From contig CANQUY010000095.1 of assembly GCA_947627125.1 (NCBI GenBank), forward strand, positions 1 through 6,956: a DNA stretch of 6,956 nucleotides. Reading direction: 5' to 3'. Source of the stretch: an uncultured Clostridia bacterium. GTDB taxonomy: Bacteria > Bacillota > Clostridia > Christensenellales > Borkfalkiaceae. Position numbers and translations under genes: made by a program. This document shows positions 1 through 5,149 of this stretch, in pieces. The notes beneath the pieces are model-generated. The model saw nothing but the letters and a program-made list of their open reading frames with translations. It was not told where the DNA came from and made no database searches. The stretch's first letter is position 1, and the number at the start of each line of letters is the position of its first letter.

Positions 1-270
1 CCCTCATCCCGAGCGAAGCGAGCGGATCTCGTAGACCGACGGACTTCCGTTCTTAAAGCGGGATTCTCTCGCCCCTTGCGGGGCTCGGAATGAGGAATGG
101 GCCCTGTTGGAGCAGCCCCGCGTCATTCTGAGAACGCGAGAAGGAACGAAGTCCGATAACTTAATCCGAAGAATCTCGCGGGGCGCTTACGAACACCTTG
201 CGGCGAGATGCTTCGGTACAGCCTTTGTGGACTGCGTTGCACTCGCGTTCTCAGCATGACGCCGCTACAG
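1..270 (+). repeat. Composite tandem repeat unit, copy 1
   Basis: First of five copies of a composite repeat that starts with CCCTCATCCCGAGCG and ends near CAGCATGACGCC. Copy 2 follows directly at 271, giving a 270-bp period. Bases 1-136 are identical to 271-406, and bases 1-145 are identical to 4432-4576. The unit is built from inverted modules: 2-14 pairs with 83-95 (12/13), GCCCC 71-75 pairs with GGGGC 80-84 around a TTGC loop, and 120-140 pairs with 242-262 (20/21). No coding region is credible. The copy may extend beyond the left window edge as part of a longer array. Its role is unknown; the palindromic make-up resembles REP/BIME-type intergenic repeats. Confidence 0.9.
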
Positions 271-588
271 CCCTCATCCCGAGCGAAGCGAGCGGATCTC
301 GTAGACCGACGGACTTCCGTTCTTAAAGCGGGATTCTCTCGCCCCTTGCGGGGCTCGGAATGAGGAATGGGCCCTGTTGGAGCAGCCCCGCGTCATTCTG
401 AGAACGGGAGAAGGAACGAAGTCCGACGACTTAACCCGCCCCGCGCGCGTTCTATTTGTGTCTAAGCGCGGCACGAGCGCGTAGCGCGAAGTTAGAATTT
501 CGCGGGGCGGTGTTAATAGTGCGGCGAGATGTTTCGGTACGGCCTTTGTGGACTGCGTTGCACTCGCGTTCTCAGCATGACGCCGATA
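271..588 (+). repeat. Composite tandem repeat unit, copy 2 (with extra hairpin module)
   Basis: Tandem successor of copy 1. It matches copy 1 exactly for the first 136 bases, then carries an extra GC-rich hairpin module (about 436-510) in place of the copy 1 middle segment. It rejoins the shared tail at GCGGCGAGATG (531 onward) and ends in CTCAGCATGACGCC (571-584). The inverted arms 390-410 and 563-583 are retained. The stretch 384-498 is 114/115 identical to 4771-4885 in copy 5, so copy 2 is a mosaic of a copy-1-like front and a copy-5-like middle. Confidence 0.88.
436..510 (+). repeat. GC-rich stem-loop module inside repeat copy 2
   Basis: Bases 436-445 (CCGCCCCGCG) are a perfect 10-bp inverted match to 501-510. 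TTCTA 450-454 pairs with TAGAA 493-497 just inside. Nested within is GCGC 477-480 / GCGC 484-487 around a GTA triloop. The module recurs at 4823-4885, but there the right outer arm is changed. It could form an extended hairpin in RNA or a cruciform in DNA. The function is unknown. Confidence 0.75.
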
Positions 589-595
589 TGGGCCG

Positions 596-635
596 CCGTG
601 CGTTTTATGGGATTCTTCGCTACGCTCAGAATGAG
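596..635 (-). repeat. 40-bp interspersed element, copy A (inverted relative to 4088-4127)
   Basis: The reverse complement of this stretch matches 4088-4127 at 38 of 40 positions, so the pair forms inverted repeats around the lipoprotein gene. Similarity may extend with a gap to 651 / 4076 (GGGTCA against TGACCC). It contains the seed TCATTCTGAG (minus strand, 625-634) and the mini-hairpin core GCGTAGC. It has no reading frame of its own. Confidence 0.85.
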
Positions 636-637
636 CG

Positions 638-691
638 CGGGGGGCGGGTCAGCATGAGCGCGGGTCGGGAGGAGCGGACAGGGGTTGGGGG
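638..691 (+). other. G-rich stretch upstream of promoter, possible G-quadruplex
   Basis: G-runs lie at 639-644, 646-648, 662-664, 667-669, 681-684 and 687-691. The last four have loops of 2, 11 and 2 bases, so a quadruplex of three G-tetrads is possible but has one long loop. It ends 15 bases before the -35 box of the lipoprotein gene, so it could affect promoter opening. This is inferred from sequence only. Confidence 0.35.
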
Positions 692-706
692 AAATCGGCA
701 GATATC

Positions 707-735
707 TTGACTTTTTGCGTGGTTTGTAATATAAT
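707..735 (+). promoter_or_regulatory. Sigma-70/SigA-type promoter for the lipoprotein gene
   Basis: The -35 box TTGACT (707-712) and the -10 box TATAAT (730-735) are separated by exactly 17 bases, close to the housekeeping consensus. The region turns sharply AT-rich against the GC-rich repeats upstream. Transcription would start near 741-743, giving a leader of about 40 nt. The leader includes a short dyad, TGGT...ACCA (about 743-756), which could be an operator half-site pair or chance. This is the only convincing promoter in the window. Confidence 0.85.
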
Positions 736-767
736 TGTATTGTGGTAATTTCACCATAAATTAAAAT

Positions 768-777
768 AAGGAAAGGG
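768..777 (+). promoter_or_regulatory. Ribosome binding site of the lipoprotein gene
   Basis: The purine-rich stretch AAGGAAAGGG precedes ATG 782. AAGGA (768-772) sits 9 bases from the start codon, a normal Shine-Dalgarno spacing. This supports the start at 782, as does the signal peptide that begins there. Confidence 0.8.
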
Positions 778-781
778 TGGC

Positions 782-3700
782 ATGAAACGTAAATTGATAT
801 TGTTATTTTCCCTGCTGATCTCCCTTCTTTGCCTGTGTTTCGGCCTTGCGGCGTGTGACGGGAGCGGCAGTGGTCCCAATGCGGACCGTCCGTCCGACGG
901 GGACGACGAACCGCCGCATGTACATACCTTCACAAATTATCAATACAACGGCGACGCGACCTGCACGGAGGATGGCACGGAAACGGGCAAATGCAGCTGT
1001 GGCGAAACAGACACCCGCGCGGCAGTTGGTTCCAAGCTCGGCCATGATTGGGGGGAGGGCGTTGTGACGAAGGAGCCGACCTGCTCGTCGGAAGGGGAAA
1101 GGACGTTCACCTGCAGTCACGACGCAAACCATCATAAGACGGAGGCCATCGAGATAGACCCCGATGCTCATCTCTGGGACGACGGCGTTGTGACGCGGGA
1201 GCCCACCTGCTCTGCTGCGGGGAGCAAGCTCTACACCTGCCGCTATAATGAGGACCATCATCGGGAACAGCCTCTCGACGCGGATCCCGACCGTCATCAG
1301 TTTGGCGAATGGGTCGAGGCACAGCCTGCGGCATGCGAATCGGGCGGTTGGCTCGGATATTACACATGTCAATATTGCAATCGCTATTTCGGCGAGGACG
1401 GGGAGGAGATCGCAAATCCCTTCCTTTCACCGCTCGGCCATGATTGGGGGGAGGGCGTTGTGACGACGGAGCCGACCTGTATTTCCGAGGGGGAAAGGAC
1501 GTTCACCTGCAGTCACGACGCGACCCATCAAAAGAAGGAGAGCATCGAAATCGATACCGCCGCCCATGCTTACGGCGATTGGGTGGAACGAAAAGAGCCC
1601 CTGTGTGAAACGGACGGTTACTTCGGCCACTACGAGTGCGGCCTCTGCCACAAGTCTTTTGATGAAACATACGGGGAGATCGAACAGGTCATCATTCCCA
1701 AACTCGGGCACGATACCGTCCACCATGAGGGCGTCGAACCGACATGTTCGGAGAGCGGGCTCGCCGCTTACGACAGCTGTAAACGCTGTGACTATCAGAG
1801 CGTGAAGGAGGTCTATCTTCCCGCATTGCATATCAATTACTATGTGGGGGAGGACGGCTGTTACACGGTGAATCAAGTGTCCGCGGCGGTTTGCGACCAT
1901 ACCGAGGTCACGATCCCGTCTACCTATATGGATAAGCCCGTGACAGTTGTCGGCGACTATGCATTCAAGGGCAATACCCATCTGCAGTCCATTCACTTCC
2001 CCGAAACGCTGACTATGATATCCTACAGCGCATTTGAGGGCTGTACGGGGCTCAGAGAGGTGACGATCCCGAACAGCGTGCGGACGATCGGCATCTATGT
2101 GTTCAGAAACTGCACAAATCTCGAAACGATCACGATCGGCAGCGGCGTGATATCCATCGGCGGCGACGCGTTTGCAAATTGTTCAAATCTGAACAAAGTG
2201 ATCACGCCCGACCTTGCGGCATGGTGCAAGATCTCCTTCGGCGGAACGACAGGTAATCCGCTCAACTGCGGGAATGCACACCTCTATGAGGGCGAAAGGG
2301 AGATCGTCGATCTGACCATTCCGACAGGGGTGACCAAGATCCCCGATGACGCGTTCTATTGTCTGAAAACGCTCAGAAGCGTGGAGATCCCCGCGGGCGT
2401 CACCGAGATCGGATCGGGAGCGTTCTACAACTGCAGCGGGCTCGAGCGCGTGACGGTCGGCAACGGCGTGAAGAGCATCGGGAACTATGTGTTCATGTAT
2501 TGCGACGGATTGACGGAGGTCACGGTCGGCAGCGGCGTCACAGAGATCGGAACGAACGCATTTTACGGCTGCTCTGCGCTCAAAAAGGTGATAACGCCGA
2601 ACCTTTCGGACTGGTGTAAGATACAGTTCAAGAGCGAGGAATCCAATCCGCTCTGCGGCGGTACCCTCTATGAGGGGAAAGATGCGCTCCTCGACCTCAC
2701 CATTCCAAACGGGATCGCCGAGATCCTTCCGATGGCCTTCTGCGGCTTTGCAGATCTGAAAAGCGTCGTGATCCCCGATGGCGTCACGGCGGTCGGCGAG
2801 TATGCCTTCAGCGGCTGCATAAATCTCACTTCCGTCACGGTGGGGAAGGGGGTGACTTCGTTCGGCGACCAAGCGTTTGCGGGCTGTTCGCTGATCGGGA
2901 AAGTTACGGCCGACCTCGCCGCTTGGTGCAAGATCGACTTTCGTGAACCCGAAGATACGCACGACAAATTCACCTCCAATCCGCTCTGGGGCGGCAAGGC
3001 GAGCCTCTATCAGGGGGAGCAGAAACTTGCGGACCTCACGATCCCCGACGGGGTCACGGAGATTATGCCGTATGCCTTTTACCAATGTCAGGGGCTTGAA
3101 AGCGTCGTCATCGGGGACGGCGTGACGGCGATCGGGAAGGATGCCTTCTATGTGACCCAACTTTCCTCCTTAACGCTCGGCAAAAGTGTGAGAGCGATCG
3201 GGAACTTCGCGTTTACAAGCTGCAGCTCGCTTGCGTCGCTCGAACTTCCCGAGGGGCTCGAAAGCATCGGCAGCTATGCGTTTTACGAATGCAGGCTGCT
3301 TGGAGTTCTGAACCTTCCGAACAGCGTGACTTCGGTGGGGGAATGTGCATTCGGCAGATGCAGATTGAACGAGGTCACGGTCGGCCGCGGGGTGGTTTCG
3401 ATCGGGAACGATGCGTTTTCGGAATGCACGTCCATCAAAAAGGTGACAACGCCCGACCTTGCCGCGTGGGCCAAGATCGAATTCGGGAACGAGAGCTCTA
3501 ACCCGCTCTATCCGAACAGGGCAAGTTTCTTTGTGGGCGACGCGGAGCTCAATTCCCTCACTGCCCTTCCCGAAGGGATCACAGAGATAGGGCAATTTGC
3601 GTTTGCGGGCTGTAAGAGCTTGAAGAGCGTCGGGATCCCGAGCGGCGTCACTGCGGTCGGACCGTGTGCCTTTGAAGATTGCCGTCTGCTCGCGGACGTT

Positions 3701-4069
3701 ACGCTCGGCGGCGTCACGGAACTCGGCTTCAGCGCATTTTACGGGTGCAAGAACCTCACGAACGTGAAGATTGCGGGCAGTTTCACCGAAATCGGGAAGA
3801 ACACATTCAGCGGCTGCACTCTGCTTGCGGAACTCTCCCTCCCCGAGAGCGTGACTTCCATCGGGGAAAATGCGATCAATTATACGAACATTGAAACGAT
3901 CCGCTACAACGGGACGATCGACGCATGGAAAGCGATCGATAAGGCATACGGCTGGGACGGAAGAAGAGCGGGCAAATACACCGTGATCTGCACAGACGGA
4001 ACCATCTCCCCCGACGGCACAGCAGTCCCCTCGGCTCCCCTTGTAGGGGAGCTGTCACGCAGTGACTGA
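782..4069 (+). CDS. BspA-like leucine-rich-repeat (LRR_5) surface lipoprotein
   Basis: 1095-residue secreted lipoprotein. Residues 1-24 are a type II signal peptide (MKRK, hydrophobic core, lipobox LAAC with Cys25 as the predicted lipid attachment site). A Ser/Gly/Asp-rich linker follows (26-45). Residues about 46-350 hold seven Cys/His-rich modules, each with Cys-x9/10-Cys, three of them ending in CxxC. Residues about 385-1035 hold about 22 LRR_5 repeats of roughly 23 residues (pattern AFxxCxxLxxVxIPxxVxxIG), interrupted four times by an insert with a D-L-x-x-W-C/A-K-I-x-F core and SNPL-like sequence (473-517, 603-645, 708-757, 888-931). A capping segment ends near 1075. There is no LPXTG or C-terminal membrane segment, so anchoring is by lipid. 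BspA-family proteins are known as surface adhesins; the ligand here is unknown. The promoter at 707-735 suggests a single-gene unit. The last 15 or so codons are supplied by the palindromic element at 4027-4073, so the native C-terminus may have been replaced. Confidence 0.93.
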   Translation: MKRKLILLFSLLISLLCLCFGLAACDGSGSGPNADRPSDGDDEPPHVHTFTNYQYNGDATCTEDGTETGKCSCGETDTRAAVGSKLGHDWGEGVVTKEPTCSSEGERTFTCSHDANHHKTEAIEIDPDAHLWDDGVVTREPTCSAAGSKLYTCRYNEDHHREQPLDADPDRHQFGEWVEAQPAACESGGWLGYYTCQYCNRYFGEDGEEIANPFLSPLGHDWGEGVVTTEPTCISEGERTFTCSHDATHQKKESIEIDTAAHAYGDWVERKEPLCETDGYFGHYECGLCHKSFDETYGEIEQVIIPKLGHDTVHHEGVEPTCSESGLAAYDSCKRCDYQSVKEVYLPALHINYYVGEDGCYTVNQVSAAVCDHTEVTIPSTYMDKPVTVVGDYAFKGNTHLQSIHFPETLTMISYSAFEGCTGLREVTIPNSVRTIGIYVFRNCTNLETITIGSGVISIGGDAFANCSNLNKVITPDLAAWCKISFGGTTGNPLNCGNAHLYEGEREIVDLTIPTGVTKIPDDAFYCLKTLRSVEIPAGVTEIGSGAFYNCSGLERVTVGNGVKSIGNYVFMYCDGLTEVTVGSGVTEIGTNAFYGCSALKKVITPNLSDWCKIQFKSEESNPLCGGTLYEGKDALLDLTIPNGIAEILPMAFCGFADLKSVVIPDGVTAVGEYAFSGCINLTSVTVGKGVTSFGDQAFAGCSLIGKVTADLAAWCKIDFREPEDTHDKFTSNPLWGGKASLYQGEQKLADLTIPDGVTEIMPYAFYQCQGLESVVIGDGVTAIGKDAFYVTQLSSLTLGKSVRAIGNFAFTSCSSLASLELPEGLESIGSYAFYECRLLGVLNLPNSVTSVGECAFGRCRLNEVTVGRGVVSIGNDAFSECTSIKKVTTPDLAAWAKIEFGNESSNPLYPNRASFFVGDAELNSLTALPEGITEIGQFAFAGCKSLKSVGIPSGVTAVGPCAFEDCRLLADVTLGGVTELGFSAFYGCKNLTNVKIAGSFTEIGKNTFSGCTLLAELSLPESVTSIGENAINYTNIETIRYNGTIDAWKAIDKAYGWDGRRAGKYTVICTDGTISPDGTAVPSAPLVGELSRSD
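1036..1125 (+). repeat. Intragenic duplicated Cys-module, copy 1
   Basis: Encodes module 2 of the lipoprotein's Cys-rich region (residues about 86-115). It repeats 396 bp (132 codons) downstream at 1432-1521. Two blocks are identical at DNA level: 35 bp (1036-1070 against 1432-1466) and 32 bp (1094-1125 against 1490-1521). Identity at nucleotide level points to recent duplication or gene conversion within the gene. Confidence 0.85.
1432..1521 (+). repeat. Intragenic duplicated Cys-module, copy 2
   Basis: Encodes module 5 of the Cys-rich region (residues about 218-247), the partner of 1036-1125 at an offset of exactly 132 codons. The segment between and around the copies (modules 3-4 and 6-7) is much more diverged, so either an old block duplication was locally homogenised or one module was copied later. 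Confidence 0.85.
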
Positions 4070-4073
4070 GGGG
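4027..4073 (+). repeat. Palindromic three-way-junction element overlapping the lipoprotein stop codon
   Basis: Three perfect stems nest in 47 bases. The outer stem is CCCCTC 4027-4032 with GAGGGG 4068-4073. Hairpin 1 is GCTCCCC 4034-4040 with GGGGAGC 4046-4052, loop TTGTA. Hairpin 2 is GTCAC 4054-4058 with GTGAC 4062-4066, loop GCA. Only bases 4033, 4053 and 4067 are unpaired at the junction. The element encodes the final residues (APLVGELSRSD) and the TGA stop (4067-4069) of the upstream gene. From memory, elements of this look are interspersed in many Clostridia genomes; I could not verify this. In RNA it may act as a 3' stabiliser or a weak terminator, since only TTT follows the outer stem. 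Confidence 0.75.
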
Positions 4074-4087
4074 TTTGACCCCCGCCG

Positions 4088-4127
4088 CTCATCCTGAGCG
4101 TAGCGAAGGATCCCATAAAACGCACGG
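4088..4127 (+). repeat. 40-bp interspersed element, copy B
   Basis: Matches the reverse complement of 596-635 at 38/40 positions; the two differences are a C/T in the seed and a G/A in GGATC/GAATC. It carries the seed TCATCCTGAG (4089-4098), the GCGTAGC core and a CCCATAAAACGCACGG tail. It begins 18 bp after the lipoprotein stop codon. Confidence 0.85.
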
Positions 4128-4140
4128 AAGCAACTATTCT

Positions 4141-4431
4141 CCCTCATCCCGAGCGTAGCGAGCGGATCTCGTAGACCGACGGACTTCCGTGCATAGAGCG
4201 AGATTTGCTCGCCCCTTCGGGGCTCGGAATGAGGAACCAGCCCCGCGTCATTCTGAGAACGCGAGAATGACGAGAGAACGGGACTTAACTCGAAGAATCT
4301 CGCGGGGCGTGTGCAGACTGCGGTCGTTGCCCACCTCCCTACCCCCCTCCTCGGGAGGGGGCATGACTGCGTCCCACTCCCGTTCTCAGCATGATGCCGC
4401 ACCCCGTCCGCATCCCGAGGCGCAGCTTCTC
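4141..4431 (+). repeat. Composite tandem repeat unit, copy 3 (diverged)
   Basis: Starts with the same CCCTCATCCCGAGCG head as copies 1 and 2 but is more diverged. The core is GCGTAGC instead of GCGAAGC. The internal hairpin loop is TTC inside GCCCC...GGGGC (4211-4223), giving a C(TTCG)G loop. The middle is shortened (4233-4244), and the tail contains a C/G-rich hairpin at 4343-4361. It ends with a linker containing GAGGCGCAGCTTCT that recurs before copy 5. Copy 4 follows in tandem at a spacing of 291 bp. Confidence 0.85.
4343..4361 (+). other. C-rich/G-rich hairpin inside repeat copy 3
   Basis: CCCCCTCC 4343-4350 pairs perfectly with GGAGGGGG 4354-4361 across a three-base loop, an 8-bp GC-rich stem. 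No U-tract follows, so it is not a standard intrinsic terminator. With the C-runs at 4330-4347 it resembles, in the opposite orientation, the G-run element upstream of nadE (5095-5133). Confidence 0.5.
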
Positions 4432-4724
4432 CCCTCATCCCGAGCGAAGCGAGCGGATCTCGTAGACCGACGGACTTCCGTTCTTAAAGCGGGATTCTCT
4501 CGCCCCTTGCGGGGCTCGGAATGAGGAATGGGCCCTGTTGGAGCAGCCCCGCGTCATTCTGAGAACGCGAGAAGGACGAAAGGACGAGGGCTAACCCGAA
4601 GAATCTCGCGGGGGCGGTGTTAATGGCGCGGCGAGATGCTTCGGTACAGCTCCCATAGACTGCGTCCCACTCTCCTTCTCAGCATGACGCCTCACCACGT
4701 CCTCATTCCGAGGCGCAGCTTCTC
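4432..4724 (+). repeat. Composite tandem repeat unit, copy 4
   Basis: The first 145 bases (4432-4576) are identical to 1-145, and the first 136 are identical to 271-406. It then diverges (GGACGAAAGGACGAGG) and regains similarity in the AGAATCTCGCGGGG and GCGGCGAGATGCTTCGG segments. The tail ends in CTCAGCATGACGCC (4678-4691) followed by a linker with GAGGCGCAGCTTCT. Copy 5 begins 293 bp after the start of this copy. Confidence 0.88.
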
Positions 4725-4972
4725 CCCTCATCCCGAGCGTAGCGAGCGGATCTTGTAGACCGACGGAAGTAGCCCCGCGTCATTCTGAGAACGGGAGAAG
4801 GAACGAAGTCCGACGACTTGACCCGCCCCGCGCGCGTTCTATTTGTGTCTAAGCGCGGCACGAGCGCGTAGCGCGAAGTTAGAATCTCGCGGCGAGAGTC
4901 CGTAAGTCATGCGGCGAGATGAGTACGGCTCTCATTGACTGCGTACTGCTCGCGTTCTCAGCATGACGCCGC
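4725..4972 (+). repeat. Composite tandem repeat unit, copy 5 (internal deletion, extra hairpin module)
   Basis: It has the head with the GCGTAGC core, then a deletion of the segment corresponding to about 49-125 of copy 1 (GACCGACGGA joined to AGTAGCCCCG near 4768-4772). Bases 4771-4885 match 384-498 of copy 2 at 114/115 positions, including the stem-loop module. The tail from GCGGCGAGATG (4911 onward) to CAGCATGACGCC (4959-4970) is present but shortened. This copy is the last of the array before nadE. Confidence 0.85.
4823..4885 (+). repeat. Stem-loop module, second copy (in repeat copy 5)
   Basis: Same module as 436-498, with no mismatch inside the module. GCGC/GCGC around GTA and TTCTA/TAGAA are intact. 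The right outer arm (CGCGGGGCGG in copy 2) is replaced by CTCGCGGCGAGAG, so the 10-bp closing stem is lost. Confidence 0.7.
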
Positions 4973-5094
4973 ACACAGGAATTTCCAACCGCGCAGCATG
5001 AGCTTCCGTGCGTTCAACGGGATGCTTCGCGTTGCTCAGCATGAGCGACTTGCTCCCGTGCGTATTCCCAGCTCGCTCATTCGGAGCGTCCGAG
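4973..5094. other. Spacer between repeat array and nadE
   Basis: No gene or promoter recognised. Apart from the diverged 40-bp element (5006-5045), it contains a partial seed-like TCATTCGGAG near 5079. No sigma-70 -35/-10 pair with acceptable spacing could be found for nadE in this stretch. Confidence 0.5.
5006..5045 (-). repeat. 40-bp interspersed element, copy C (diverged)
   Basis: Same orientation as 596-635, with 32/40 matching positions. Ends such as CCGTGCGTT, GGGAT, CTTCGC and GCTCAG are conserved. Unlike the other copies it lacks the GCGNAGC core, so the mini-hairpin is not preserved here. Confidence 0.65.
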
Positions 5095-5104
5095 CTCCCT
5101 CCTT

Positions 5105-5126
5105 GGGGAGGGGATAGGGGGCGGGG
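5105..5126 (+). promoter_or_regulatory. Canonical G-quadruplex motif upstream of nadE
   Basis: Four runs of at least four guanines (5105-5108, 5110-5113, 5117-5121, 5123-5126) are separated by loops of 1, 3 and 1 bases, an unusually tight and regular quadruplex pattern. It is on the coding strand and ends 23 bases before the nadE start, so if transcribed it would lie in the 5' leader. CCCCC at 5129-5133 can instead pair with the G-run 5117-5121, giving an alternative hairpin. A regulatory role is inferred, not shown. Confidence 0.6.
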
Positions 5127-5149
5127 AACCCCCATCAATCAAAAAAATT

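Noticed and set aside
456..710. Short plus-strand frame between repeats and promoter
   Set aside because: Composed of the repeat tail and the 40-bp element; it overlaps the -35 box region and lacks a ribosome site.
803..1372. Antisense frame opposite the Cys-rich modules, and a similar one at 1427-1996
   Set aside because: Both are shadows of the duplicated modules; no ribosome site, promoter or domain was seen.
2183..3160. Long antisense open frame (325 residues) within the lipoprotein gene
   Set aside because: It is the complement of a repetitive GC-rich gene, so the absence of stops repeats with the LRR period. The peptide has no recognisable domain, and the sense frame has clear signal peptide, lipobox and LRR signatures.
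782..4069. Target of a diversity-generating retroelement
   Set aside because: No reverse transcriptase or template repeat is visible. The internal variation is LRR-block shuffling, not adenine-directed substitution.
4027..4073. tRNA-like gene suggested by the branched fold
   Set aside because: It has three stems instead of a cloverleaf, no T-loop or anticodon arm consensus, and is only 47 bases long.
4027..4080. Strong intrinsic terminator
   Set aside because: The stems are strong, but the element is followed by TTTGACC with no real U-tract, so efficient termination cannot be claimed.
596..4127. Insertion sequence or composite transposon
   Set aside because: No transposase or integrase frame lies between or beside the inverted elements, and no target-site duplication was seen. 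It is kept only as an inverted bracket worth testing.
4055..4524. Short frames on both strands in the repeat array
   Set aside because: Their codons are the hairpin repeats themselves; the same peptides would recur with each copy, and there are no initiation signals.
4141..4972. CRISPR array
   Set aside because: The period is 270-293 bp with internally related modules, without short constant repeats and unique 30-40 bp spacers, and no cas gene is present.
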